Virus record (IMG/VR): IMGVR_UViG_3300006790_000097
Span: 1 to 26,659 of that record
DNA from: a virus
Length of the DNA stretch: 26,659 nt
Reading direction: 5' to 3' (one strand)
Part shown: in pieces, positions 14,213 through 21,757 of the stretch
How positions within the stretch are numbered: position 1 is the first letter of the stretch
Layout: each line of letters begins with the position of its first letter
Program-made: the position numbers and the translations under genes
The notes under the pieces: generated by a model
The model's input: the letters and a program-made list of their open reading frames with translations, nothing else
Database searches by the model: none
Told to the model about the DNA's origin: nothing

Positions 14213-14360
14213 GAACTACCAACCTCGTGTCAACATCTGTTGGGAAATAGGAGAAGAGCGTCACTGCAAAACCTTATCTAAGGATGAAGCGTACGCTCTT
14301 AAAAAAGAAATGAGAGAGGTTGGAGGAGTTGTATTCTGGTTCCAACCTCTTGATGATTGA
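14193..14360 (+). CDS. Small hypothetical protein overlapping the methyltransferase
   Basis: A 55-aa frame (ATG 14193 to TGA 14360) overlapping the methyltransferase by 20 bp. It has a compact alpha/beta pattern: basic N-terminus, one strand, a helix E-A-Y-A-L-K-K-E-M, and a final strand G-V-V-F-W-F. Its stop directly abuts the stop of the convergent gene with no base between. It is probably real. Confidence 0.55.
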   Translation: MKNKKSENYQPRVNICWEIGEERHCKTLSKDEAYALKKEMREVGGVVFWFQPLDD

Positions 14361-14525
14361 TCAGCGTTGCTTTGCTTTACCAATGTTTAAAGCAAAGAAC
14401 TCGAGCACCTTATAAATCTTGCCCAAGATCTCATCATCTTTTTTGGTAGGAGTCAACGCACAAATTGCAGAAGCAGCAAAATGAATTGCTAACGCAACTT
14501 CAATGTAATCAGAAATTTTTTCCAT
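14361..14525 (-). CDS. Small membrane protein, candidate holin
   Basis: A 54-aa frame from ATG 14525 to TGA 14361. Residues 6-24 form one moderately hydrophobic helix with Ala, Ile, Phe and Val; a charged segment (K-K-D-D-E) follows, then a second amphipathic helix ending in Lys/Arg. Size and layout fit small phage holins or antiholins, and two lysins are encoded elsewhere in the window. No sequence motif proves this. It directly abuts the convergent gene at 14360. Confidence 0.5.
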   Translation of the reverse strand: MEKISDYIEVALAIHFAASAICALTPTKKDDEILGKIYKVLEFFALNIGKAKQR

Positions 14526-14544
14526 AGCATTATTGCAACTAAAT

Positions 14545-14982
14545 TCAGTCTAATGCCATTGGTTTGTAATAATAAAAAGCAAGTTCTTCATCTAACACTT
14601 GCCACTCCACTGCTTCCTTGCGCCGAAACCATTTCTTCCAAATACGAAACTGTTTCTCAGCCTCAACTGATTCACACCGAAACGTAATTGAATCACCCCC
14701 TGGATGCTCATCCATCCAAGTGCGTACTTGATCCATGGCAAGTAACTGAAATTGCATCGCAGCTTTTCCAGTCATCTGTTTAGCGAGACTCCGTGCTCTC
14801 TTATTTTTTCTCTTGTTCATCCAGTCATTAATTTGACGGTTAGATTTACCAACCGCCATTGATACCAACCAGATGTAATGATCTTCTACCGGTATCCAAG
14901 GCACAATACGAACACGTAAAATTGTGCCATCTTCTAACTTTAAACTTGAGACCTTTTTAGACCTCGTACATCTTACACTCAA
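14545..14982 (-). CDS. Hypothetical basic protein, start uncertain
   Basis: The C-terminal part of this frame is clearly coding-like: helical, with Lys/Arg-rich (NKRKNKRARSLAKQM) and Trp-rich segments, and the stop at 14545. No ATG is available; possible starts are TTG at 14982 (145 aa, 26-bp overlap with the upstream gene) and TTG at 15027 (160 aa, 71-bp overlap). I list the shorter. No family is recognised. A nucleic-acid role is possible from its charge only. Confidence 0.5.
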   Translation of the reverse strand: MSVRCTRSKKVSSLKLEDGTILRVRIVPWIPVEDHYIWLVSMAVGKSNRQINDWMNKRKNKRARSLAKQMTGKAAMQFQLLAMDQVRTWMDEHPGGDSITFRCESVEAEKQFRIWKKWFRRKEAVEWQVLDEELAFYYYKPMALD

Positions 14983-15100
14983 CGTCCCACGGATGCTCTT
15001 CGCAATATAAAGCAATTTTCTCCGCAATTGTTAACTCACGTTTCTTCCAGTAATTAGAAATTAAATCAAGAGGTTTACGAATCAACTTATCTTTTTTCAT
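14957..15100 (-). CDS. Small basic hypothetical protein
   Basis: A 47-aa frame from ATG 15100 to TAA 14957, in the gap before the start of the preceding ORF. It is Lys-rich at the N-terminus with a hydrophobic helix segment (L-D-L-I-S-N-Y-W) and a C-terminal Cys-Glu-Glu-His sequence. It overlaps the next gene downstream, and its start lies 8 bp after the stop of the 309-aa gene. It is credible as a member of the minus-strand operon. Confidence 0.5.
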   Translation of the reverse strand: MKKDKLIRKPLDLISNYWKKRELTIAEKIALYCEEHPWDVECKMYEV

Positions 15101-15108
15101 GATTGACA

Positions 15109-16038
15109 TCAGGCTTGATCAGTTAATGGGACAAAGATGGCAGGGAATGCTTCAGAACTTTTGTGATCTCTCCTCCAGGCTGTTTCCCATTCAGTCAATG
15201 AATGACTATGGAATGTACTAGTCCAAGTTGGATTAATGTCTAACTCGATCTTATCTTCTCCAGAAGGAACAGTTCCAATCCACCATGTAGCTCTATTCTC
15301 CAATGTACCTGTTGCTTCTACTGTAACAGTTGTACTATTTGGGATAATTTCTGCTTCGTTTTCCGTAAATGCATTCAGTGCTGGACCAATAGTTCGGTCT
15401 GATGTAATGGGAGAGAAAATAGTTTCTGTATTTGCCAAGTTCAAATCATTCTCTAAAGCCATGATGACTTCAGGACTGTTGTCTTCGCAACGAATAAAGA
15501 ACGGACCCTGGTCGGCAAACTCAACTACTAATCCAACTTCGTAATCAATATCCTCATTGCGTGTAGAGGAAATACAAATTAAGTACTTGCCTTTACTTAA
15601 GACGTAGTAAAGCTCATCCCCTTTATCTAAACGTTTGGGATCGTAAGTATTGTATAAATCAGAGCCAGCACCCATCACATGATCGGTGTAAGGAAAATAA
15701 CCATCAACTTCAATACTGTCTTTCTGCCAAATCATCCGACCTTCGATCGGATTCTTATTCATGTTGTAACAAGAAACCTGAAACCAGTCAGGACGCCTGG
15801 ATCCCTTCGTCAAAATAATCCAAGCAGGAGATGCAAGTTCTAGCTGAAACCAAGCGTTATAAGTGCCGCCACCAATGCCGCCATTCGATTGAAATGCAGT
15901 ATCTTTATATCCAATCCGTTTATATTTAGGCCCTAAGCCACCTGTAATTAGGCGCAAAGAAGTTCTGTCAAACGTTCCTAAATCAACTGGATTGTCCTTA
16001 TTGCGTTGGCGTTGCGATAAAGGAGGACGCGCCGACAT
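15109..16038 (-). CDS. Probable virion structural protein
   Basis: The 309-aa product has no enzymatic motif. Residues 15-45 are basic and lead to a G-G-L-G-P-K-Y-K-R loop. A beta-sandwich follows at about 55-175, where strands such as W-F-Q-L-E-L, W-I-I-L-T-K-G and G-K-Y-L-I-C-I-S-S give a pattern like a pre-peptidase C-terminal/lectin-like domain. The remainder is beta-rich with a Trp/Arg-rich end. Composition and position between tail and replication genes suggest a virion or tail-tip protein. It is judged by composition only. Confidence 0.5.
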   Translation of the reverse strand: MSARPPLSQRQRNKDNPVDLGTFDRTSLRLITGGLGPKYKRIGYKDTAFQSNGGIGGGTYNAWFQLELASPAWIILTKGSRRPDWFQVSCYNMNKNPIEGRMIWQKDSIEVDGYFPYTDHVMGAGSDLYNTYDPKRLDKGDELYYVLSKGKYLICISSTRNEDIDYEVGLVVEFADQGPFFIRCEDNSPEVIMALENDLNLANTETIFSPITSDRTIGPALNAFTENEAEIIPNSTTVTVEATGTLENRATWWIGTVPSGEDKIELDINPTWTSTFHSHSLTEWETAWRRDHKSSEAFPAIFVPLTDQA

Positions 16039-16073
16039 TATTACACATTTCTAGCAATATATCTATTTTACCC

Positions 16074-17087
16074 TTACTCGTCTTCGTGGTAATCAGGAAG
16101 TTCTTCAGGTACCTCCAGTGGATGTTCTATTGTTCTTTTATAACGTCCTAAAGCAAGGTCAAGAGGCGAGACGTAGAAACTCTGCAGTAATTTCTTGGGA
16201 TCTCGCTCGACACAAAGAGGTTCGATATTACGTGGATACGAGAATCTATTGAACTTAGCTTCCAGGTGTAGAGGATTCATGCAATTCGGGTCGTCGCAAA
16301 AAGGAGTCACCCGTAACTTGCCAACATCACCCCAAGCCAGGTGATAGATCAACTTGCGTACAGAAACATTGTCAGTCAACTTATCAGCAGTGGATCGATA
16401 GGACGGCGCTACTAAGCGATCCCTGCTTCCTTGCCAATACCAGTGCTCATCTGGACCATTGACTTCTAGTTGACGAAACAGATTTCTAGCAGCATGGTTG
16501 TAATTGATATAGATGAAATTCACATCAATACCGCAGCGGTTCTCTTTGATCTTCTTGACGCACTCAAGGCAGTAATGCGACTCCTTGTGTCTCAAGCTTC
16601 TCGGAGTAAGACTGTCTTTGTCGATGTGGTGCTCAGGATATGGACACGGTGCACCAAGATAGAAATTTTCCTTCATCTCCTCAGGAGAAAACGGGGATGC
16701 TTTCTCTGAAGCCTTCCTTTTCTTAGCTCGACCAACACGCCTGGTCCTGGAACCCACAGGAATTGCATTGGGGGCTGAGTCAGCAGACAACAAGTAAAGC
16801 TCTTTCCTGTTGTCTTTTTCGGCATTGTCGGCACCATGCACGACATCCGCATCACCTGGATTCTCTTCTGTCCTCAGGAAATACACCAAGCGATGACAGG
16901 TGTAAGCCTCGCCTAAAAGGTTGAGGCGATAAACATCTTGAGCCCTGTATCGCTTGCCTGCCTGCTCCCCATTCTTGCGACCGTTGCCGTTGTACGCCCA
17001 CTCAAGACCACTGGGGTACTCGTCACTCAACCGAAGGAACTGACGCAACGTCCTGAGAGAAGGCAAGTCGTGCTTGTAACGAGCCAT
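16074..17087 (-). CDS. HNH endonuclease-like protein with two HNH-type modules
   Basis: The 337-aa product has two HNH-like segments. The first, residues 30-100, matches phage HNH endonucleases: a Gly-rich opening, H65-R66 before a helix, and V-V-H-G … D-N-R (82-94) for the usual D-H-I-N-G-D … D-N-R. The second, about 240-276, has the R-K-L-I-Y-H-L-A-W-G helix then C-D-D-P-N-C-M-N-P-L-H-L, retaining N271 and H274 but lacking the usual first His before the Cys. Between them a C-x2-C pair (C173, C176) may bind zinc, and residues 118-130 are Lys/Arg-rich. Free-standing HNH proteins in phages are often homing endonucleases. The region upstream (17088-17480) has repeats and a late-type promoter box. 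Confidence 0.65.
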   Translation of the reverse strand: MARYKHDLPSLRTLRQFLRLSDEYPSGLEWAYNGNGRKNGEQAGKRYRAQDVYRLNLLGEAYTCHRLVYFLRTEENPGDADVVHGADNAEKDNRKELYLLSADSAPNAIPVGSRTRRVGRAKKRKASEKASPFSPEEMKENFYLGAPCPYPEHHIDKDSLTPRSLRHKESHYCLECVKKIKENRCGIDVNFIYINYNHAARNLFRQLEVNGPDEHWYWQGSRDRLVAPSYRSTADKLTDNVSVRKLIYHLAWGDVGKLRVTPFCDDPNCMNPLHLEAKFNRFSYPRNIEPLCVERDPKKLLQSFYVSPLDLALGRYKRTIEHPLEVPEELPDYHEDE

Positions 17088-17184
17088 GGGAGTGGGGAAA
17101 GTTGAGCACAGAGTAGCAGAAGTCGAAATACTGAAACAGGTTTCTTGAAACAGGTATTGAAACTAGTAAGATCACTGTCAGATT

Positions 17185-17192
17185 TATTTATA
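17185..17192 (-). promoter_or_regulatory. Exact T4-late-type promoter box upstream of the HNH gene
   Basis: Read on the minus strand the site is TATAAATA, an exact match to the T4 late promoter consensus, about 98 bp before the HNH start at 17087. It abuts the 12-bp palindrome CCTTTATAAAGG (17193-17204). It would drive the 17087-14361 minus operon. There is no matching -35 element, as expected for a late T4-type promoter. Confidence 0.4.
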
Positions 17193-17195
17193 CCT

Positions 17196-17359
17196 TTATA
17201 AAGGAAGATTGACAGTCTGAAGCACTGAATCTGGCGGTCTTTTGGCTGAGATCCATTGGTATGACTAAAGCTTGCGAGAATGAAAAGCATTGGAAGATCG
17301 CTAACGATTCTCATGAGACCAATGGCAGTTAAGCCTTAAATGTCAATCTTCCTTTATAA
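17196..17359. repeat. Nested inverted repeats in the intergenic region
   Basis: The arms TTATAAAGGAAGATTGACA (17196-17214) and its exact reverse complement (17341-17359) are 19 bp, 126 bp apart. Inside them CCATTGGT (17253-17260) pairs with ACCAATGG (17318-17325), and GAGAAT (17276-17281) with ATTCTC (17307-17312). The left arm overlaps the perfect palindrome CCTTTATAAAGG (17193-17204). Each 19-bp arm carries TTGACA pointing inward. The block could fold as a long stem with side loops, in DNA or RNA. It contains no believable ORF. Confidence 0.75.
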
Positions 17360-17474
17360 GGGTTAAACGCGATCTAACAAAGGTCAAAGCTGCACCAACA
17401 ACTAACTCTAGTTTTTCTTTCACCTAATGGAACTAATCCCTGGTGCGGTTAGTCCCGTTGGTCTCGGTCTAGAC

Positions 17475-17503
17475 ACAAAAAAAGACCCGCCGAAGCAGGT
17501 CTT
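17475..17503 (-). terminator. Rho-independent terminator with TTCG tetraloop
   Basis: On the minus strand AAGACC, then a mismatch, GC, a TTCG loop, GC, and GGTCTT form a strong stem (17503-17482), continuing into a run of seven T (17483-17477). It lies 112 bp past the stop of the glycosyltransferase gene and would end the replication-module transcript. The reverse strand has a weaker T-stretch (TTCTTTC), so it might also slow plus-strand transcription. Confidence 0.8.
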
Positions 17504-17555
17504 CTTTCGCATGTTGGGTGGGAAGATTAGGCCGCTTCTCGGGGCTGCACCCTCA

Positions 17556-17576
17556 CCGTCTGCTCCCCTCAGGCGG
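17556..17576 (-). other. Hairpin in 3' leader of terminator, possible pseudoknot
   Basis: CCGTCTG (17556-17562) pairs with CAGGCGG (17570-17576) in seven pairs including one G-T, with a CTCCCCT loop. The loop CCCC (17565-17568) is complementary to GGGG at 17541-17544, which allows a pseudoknot. It sits between the glycosyltransferase stop and the terminator, in the 3' UTR of that transcript. Confidence 0.4.
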
Positions 17577-17614
17577 ACGATCGATACCGTTTAAGAAAGG
17601 ATGCCGCAAGTTTA

Positions 17615-18898
17615 TCAAGCTTTCACTAAATCCTTTTTCTTCCCCTTTAACTTTTTACGAGTCTTCTTAGTCTCAATCACTTCCTCTTTAGGTGGTTCAA
17701 ATGCATCAGTCGAACCAGGATTAAATGCCTCAGCGAAGATCTCACCAAATTGTCCAGCAATCGTTGACCACTGATACTTATCATCCGTTGCTCGTTCGTA
17801 ACAAGCTTTACCACAGCGAACAAGTTCAGCCCGATCCTGGTACAACTCTTCAAAGATTTCGGCGAGGTGCTCTGCAGAAGGCATTGGCATCTCACGGTTG
17901 AAATTCAGATCAATGTCGGTAAAGTCTGAACGGATCAGCTTGCCTGCTCCTTCAAAAATCTCCTTACAAGACGTATGGTCAGGCACTACTTGCGCGACAC
18001 CACAGGCTGCGTGCTCGTGGTTGACGAGACCATGTCCTTCACCTTTGCAGGTGTTGACGCCGATATCAGCAGCGTTATAGATGGTGTTCAGCATCTGGAC
18101 CGATACGTTCGGTGGTGCAGCACCTTGGGTGGTCATGATGATCCGGCCATTGGGATCAAGGCCATGACGACGCATCTGCTTACCAAAGAGGGCCATGATG
18201 TCCCAACCTTGGTCTTTGAGACCCATGTGGAGGTAGAGCTTAGTGTCTGGTTTGCCGACCGCAAAACGAGCAAAGGCATCAATTGTGATGTCAATACGCT
18301 TGCGAGCTTGGTTCCGGTTGGCGTTGAGGATGATGAAGTCGTTTGGATCAAGTCCGAGACGCTTACGACATTCAGCTTTATCCATCGGATAGAACTGACC
18401 ATCAGTAATCCCGTGGGGGATCACCGACACAGCTTTGTGGCATCCCCAGGCTTGCCAATCCTTAGCACCAAATTCGGTGTAGCAGATCAATTCATCCCAG
18501 CTATTGATGAACTCAGGAATACAGCCAGTCCAGCCGTAGCTGTCCATCGGCATGTAGGCAACAAACTTGAACTTGCCTGCCTCGTGCAAGTCCTTGATCT
18601 GCTTATAAAGGCTGTTAACAATCCACATGTCATTGTTGACAAAAACCAAGTCGGGCTTTTCAAGTTCAACAACTTCACGAATACGTTGGACACCAAAAGG
18701 CTCCTGGGCAAAACGATTTGAAGACGGGTACATCTTGAAATCTTTTTGCATGTCACACGCATCACCCCACCAATTATTGGCGAGTACAACGATTTCGTAT
18801 TGATCCTTCAGTCGATAGATGAGGTTTTCGGTAACGCGACCGAAGCCAGTCTTGGCGACAGCATCTGCCGACCAAAGAATCTTTTTCTTATCTGACAT
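17615..18898 (-). CDS. Glycosyltransferase family 1/GT4
   Basis: The 427-aa product is a GT-B fold glycosyltransferase. The N-terminal domain opens with a strand and a T-G-F-G-R loop (17-21). The C-terminal donor domain has R-N-Q-A-R-K-R-I-D (195-203) and the E-x7-E motif with E287 and E295 in G-E-G-H-G-L-V-N-H-E-H. Members transfer an activated sugar to a lipid, polysaccharide, protein or modified base. Acceptor and donor are not predictable. The last 40 residues are Lys-rich and disordered. It is the downstream gene after the prim-pol helicase (44-bp gap) and is followed by the terminator. Options include glycosylation of virion protein, of host surface sugars, or of phage DNA; no hydroxymethylase is visible in the window. 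Confidence 0.85.
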   Translation of the reverse strand: MSDKKKILWSADAVAKTGFGRVTENLIYRLKDQYEIVVLANNWWGDACDMQKDFKMYPSSNRFAQEPFGVQRIREVVELEKPDLVFVNNDMWIVNSLYKQIKDLHEAGKFKFVAYMPMDSYGWTGCIPEFINSWDELICYTEFGAKDWQAWGCHKAVSVIPHGITDGQFYPMDKAECRKRLGLDPNDFIILNANRNQARKRIDITIDAFARFAVGKPDTKLYLHMGLKDQGWDIMALFGKQMRRHGLDPNGRIIMTTQGAAPPNVSVQMLNTIYNAADIGVNTCKGEGHGLVNHEHAACGVAQVVPDHTSCKEIFEGAGKLIRSDFTDIDLNFNREMPMPSAEHLAEIFEELYQDRAELVRCGKACYERATDDKYQWSTIAGQFGEIFAEAFNPGSTDAFEPPKEEVIETKKTRKKLKGKKKDLVKA

Positions 18899-18903
18899 TA
18901 ATA

Positions 18904-18917
18904 CAGAATAATTTCTG
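18904..18917. repeat. Short palindrome before the glycosyltransferase start
   Basis: CAGAA-TAAT-TTCTG is a 5-bp inverted repeat within the 44-bp gap between the prim-pol stop and the glycosyltransferase ATG. It could be an operator or chance; similar short arms occur at 24782-24794. Confidence 0.25.
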
Positions 18918-18942
18918 CACTAATGTTACATGATTTCGATGA

Positions 18943-21540
18943 TTAAGCGTTCATCATCATTTGTTCCTGCATCTTCTCATCATTGGAGAAAGCAACTAAG
19001 CCAGGGAAATCGGCGTAACGAGTTGGATTTGATTCCCGTACAGCAATGTGGATGAATGCTGCGGTACGTCCTTTACCTCGTTGCAGTTTTAATTTCAGCT
19101 GGAACTGAATGATATCCATGACAAGCAGCTGGAAACGCTTACGACCAACTGGGTTTACACCAACGTTGTCACAGAATTCGCAGTAGGAAGGATAAAGATG
19201 TTTCTCAGACGCCATGAAGCGACGTGATGAACCTGGTGCGGTGTACTTCCTGATGCCGAGTTTGGTGTAAACACCACGATCCCAAACGATGTGGTTATCC
19301 ATCCAGTCAAGGATTGGGTTTGATGCGACCCGCTGTTCAGTCTGGAAGTACTTGTAAAACTCAACCTTTTGATTGGTTTCAATTAGATACGCACGCATCT
19401 CAGCCTGAGACATTTCAAGCACCCAGTTGACCAAGCCTGGGAGTTCAACAGCAAACTCACCACCAGCATTACCACGGCTATCAAATGTGATCAGCTCACG
19501 CTGCTCACTTGAATCACCAGTGAATGGACGATCAAATGGGATGGTGAGGCGACGACGGCCAAGACCTGAGGTGTAGTCAGTGGATTGAATCGATTCGTTT
19601 GCCGTGATCATGACAAGCCCACGGAATTGGAATGGCTCCAGTTCCTTTTCATATTTACGTTCCGGGCGAATCCAGTCACCACCAGTGATGGCTTTTAGTT
19701 TTGATACAGAACCACCCCAACGATCCTGATCCTGGAGGAGCAGAAGTTTCTTGCCGAAGTAAGCACCTGCTTCAAAGCGACCTTTCTCAATATTCTCGAA
19801 GTCACTGGCGTGGATGTTCTTCTTACCAACAAGTGCAACGCAAAGGTTGGCATAAGTGGATTTACCAGATTTACCGGGGCCAATAATTTCAACAAACTTC
19901 TGTAGATCCGAACCACCTGTAAGTACAGCACGCAGCCATGCCCTTAGGACTTGGACACGATCATCGTTACCCCATTGGGTGTGAGCAAGCCACCGGCAAA
20001 TACCAGGAGCTTTGGCACCAGCATCGTAGTTATAGGGGAGTTGTTCGTTGATATATTTCTTGCGATCAAACTCCTCTAGGGTCATCGTTTCCAGGTTGAG
20101 GATGCCATTACGAAACAAAAGGTACTGACTACCTTCATACCAATCATCAAATTCGAGCGCAGTCTTCAACTGCTCAATTACTTCATTGATGAGATTAGTG
20201 GTATAGCCGTGGAGGGGCAGGGGCGAATCTTTTCGCTTGAGCTGACTAAAGATATAAGTAACTTCTTTTTTAATTTCTAGATCACGCAGTGAAGACCAGA
20301 GTCCTTTTGAATCGTACTCATAGATAAAGAACTTGCCGTATTGCTCGGAGAATACGAGACGATCCTTGAAATAAGCGATGACGTATTCAGCTAGCTCGTC
20401 AGCGTATGGATTTCGTTTCCTTGCTTTCTTTTCTTCTTGTTTATCAGGAATTGACGGAGTATTAAAGAGGATAGTATTAGGCACGTTCGGAGTAGGGGTT
20501 GGAGTATTTTCAAGAATTGACTCAGCGATAGCTTCTTCTGCTTCTAGCTTCTCTAATTCTTTAGCAAGTTTATCGAGCAATTCATCATCGACATTCATTG
20601 CACGATGTTCTTGGCTTGGTTGCCATCCATGCTCTTTAGCGATGTGAAGCAAAGAACCAAGGGTACGACCACCTTGATCTGAGAAAGAACGCCAACGCTT
20701 ACGGCATTCACCAGCTTTATATTTCTCAGATTGTTTCGACCATTCATCCCATTCTTCCAACATGGTTTCATCCAGTTGGTGAAGGCTTTGGCCAACTGTG
20801 ATCCAGATGTCGTAATCATCAACTCCCGCTTGAGGTATAGCCCACATGGCTTCTTTCGCCAATTGCATGTCACGCTCAAGAGAAACCCGTGAGTTGACAG
20901 CGAAGTTGGGTCCTACGATCCGAGTAGTTTCAGAAACAGGTTTTCCTTGCCGTTCATTTTTATCCTTAACAGAATCAAGGACCCAGCCTGGTAGTTCAGG
21001 AAGTTTAGATGCCCACTCAAAACCAAGATTTTCTTTGGTGAAATAACCATCGGTGTCAGGGTGAACACCCATGAGAGCACCTTGATGCCTTTTCCAAAGC
21101 AGCTCAAGTTTATCTTCTGAGTCCTCTTCTGAATACCAACGGTATTTATTACGGAGGAGAGTGTCCCAATTCTCTTTCTTTACGATGTAAAGACGACGTT
21201 CTCTACCTTCACGTCCACTTTGGATTGTGAGTGTAGGGGGAAGTGCCTCATCAAATGGCTTACTTGAAAGCTGTTCGATGAGAGGGTAAACGGTGGGGCC
21301 ATCAACATCAACCCATACCAAACCATAAGGCTGATTGTAAACAGGACCAGCCAACAGGCCAACAGCTTTACAGCGCTCACTATCAATTTCTTCTGAGATC
21401 TTTTCTTTATCAAGAGGCGTGTTTTGCCAGCCTGAAATGTAGGCGTCTTTGTTGCCAGCTAATGCAACAAGAGGCCAATCCAGAGGGATGTAATCAAGAT
21501 TAATTTCGCCCGGCTTGAGTGAGAGCTTGATATCTGCCAT
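18943..21540 (-). CDS. Prim-pol / SF3 (D5-type) replicative helicase-primase
   Basis: The 865-aa product joins three modules. Residues 15-200 are an archaeo-eukaryotic primase-polymerase domain; V-D-V-D at 77-80 provides the metal-binding acidic pair, but the usual S-G-x-x-x-H-L-Y motif reads S-G-R-E-G-R-E-R-R-L-Y (108-118), with Arg for the His. Residues 225-306 resemble the PriCT_2 linker. Residues 380-680 are a D5_N plus superfamily 3 helicase: Walker A G-P-G-K-S-G-K-S-T at 554-562 (K560), Walker B-like L-L-L-L-Q-D-Q-D at 599-606, sensor I-T-A-N at 645-648 and Arg finger R-R-R at 662-664. It should synthesise primers and unwind the fork, as in P4-type replication. T4-like and T7-like cyanophages use different primase-helicases. 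The start ATG follows directly on the stop of the 60-aa gene. Confidence 0.85.
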   Translation of the reverse strand: MADIKLSLKPGEINLDYIPLDWPLVALAGNKDAYISGWQNTPLDKEKISEEIDSERCKAVGLLAGPVYNQPYGLVWVDVDGPTVYPLIEQLSSKPFDEALPPTLTIQSGREGRERRLYIVKKENWDTLLRNKYRWYSEEDSEDKLELLWKRHQGALMGVHPDTDGYFTKENLGFEWASKLPELPGWVLDSVKDKNERQGKPVSETTRIVGPNFAVNSRVSLERDMQLAKEAMWAIPQAGVDDYDIWITVGQSLHQLDETMLEEWDEWSKQSEKYKAGECRKRWRSFSDQGGRTLGSLLHIAKEHGWQPSQEHRAMNVDDELLDKLAKELEKLEAEEAIAESILENTPTPTPNVPNTILFNTPSIPDKQEEKKARKRNPYADELAEYVIAYFKDRLVFSEQYGKFFIYEYDSKGLWSSLRDLEIKKEVTYIFSQLKRKDSPLPLHGYTTNLINEVIEQLKTALEFDDWYEGSQYLLFRNGILNLETMTLEEFDRKKYINEQLPYNYDAGAKAPGICRWLAHTQWGNDDRVQVLRAWLRAVLTGGSDLQKFVEIIGPGKSGKSTYANLCVALVGKKNIHASDFENIEKGRFEAGAYFGKKLLLLQDQDRWGGSVSKLKAITGGDWIRPERKYEKELEPFQFRGLVMITANESIQSTDYTSGLGRRRLTIPFDRPFTGDSSEQRELITFDSRGNAGGEFAVELPGLVNWVLEMSQAEMRAYLIETNQKVEFYKYFQTEQRVASNPILDWMDNHIVWDRGVYTKLGIRKYTAPGSSRRFMASEKHLYPSYCEFCDNVGVNPVGRKRFQLLVMDIIQFQLKLKLQRGKGRTAAFIHIAVRESNPTRYADFPGLVAFSNDEKMQEQMMMNA

Positions 21541-21723
21541 TTACGAGCGACCTAGAACATCCACTTTAAACTCTTTACCCCCAAAGTCGTCCTTTTGTAG
21601 CAATTCAAATGCGTGAAGATGCATTCGGGTTGGCAAATGGATGACATCGTCTTTTGACACATTATTCATGTGTTGTTTTAAAGACACCATCCACTCGCCG
21701 ACTCCTACGTAGATATCGGCCAT
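21541..21723 (-). CDS. Small hypothetical protein upstream of the primase
   Basis: The 60-aa product ends one base before the primase ATG, so the two are probably translated together. It is a mixed alpha/beta protein with a V-G-E-W-M strand and an F-K-V-D-V-L-G-R end. The start is ATG 21723. No motif is recognised. Its position in the replication operon suggests a role with the primase-helicase, but nothing proves it. Confidence 0.55.
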   Translation of the reverse strand: MADIYVGVGEWMVSLKQHMNNVSKDDVIHLPTRMHLHAFELLQKDDFGGKEFKVDVLGRS

Positions 21724-21757
21724 GGCGGTTGAGTTGACTTTCTTCAGTTTAGAGCGC

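Larger units (their letters stand above)
17088..17614. other. Long non-coding stretch between HNH and glycosyltransferase genes
   Basis: Apart from the nested repeats, the region holds a hairpin at 17429-17456 (GGAACTAA pairs with TTAGTCCC around one mismatch, with a bulge in the stem), a terminator hairpin at 17482-17503 and a 7-bp hairpin at 17556-17576. Minus-strand ORF 17027-17314 crosses it but has no coding character. No tRNA was found on either strand. The 5' part (17088-17190) is the leader of the HNH gene; nothing more is recognisable there. Confidence 0.6.

Noticed and set aside
14982-15027. Longer start (TTG 15027) for the 14545 gene
   Set aside because: Would overlap the 47-aa gene by 71 bp; the shorter start is favoured, though neither has a strong Shine-Dalgarno.
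17027-17314. 95-codon minus-strand frame across the HNH start and the intergenic repeats
   Set aside because: Overlaps the HNH N-terminus in another frame, is rich in Ser/Leu/Phe without domain pattern, and covers non-coding repeats.
17505-17610. tRNA-like cloverleaf in the 3' UTR
   Set aside because: No T-arm consensus, no acceptor pairing of seven bases with a matching anticodon arm on either strand.
17975-18721. 248-codon plus-strand frame antisense to the glycosyltransferase
   Set aside because: The opposite strand encodes a full GT4 enzyme with E-x7-E and donor motifs; this frame is its shadow with no motif or ribosome site.
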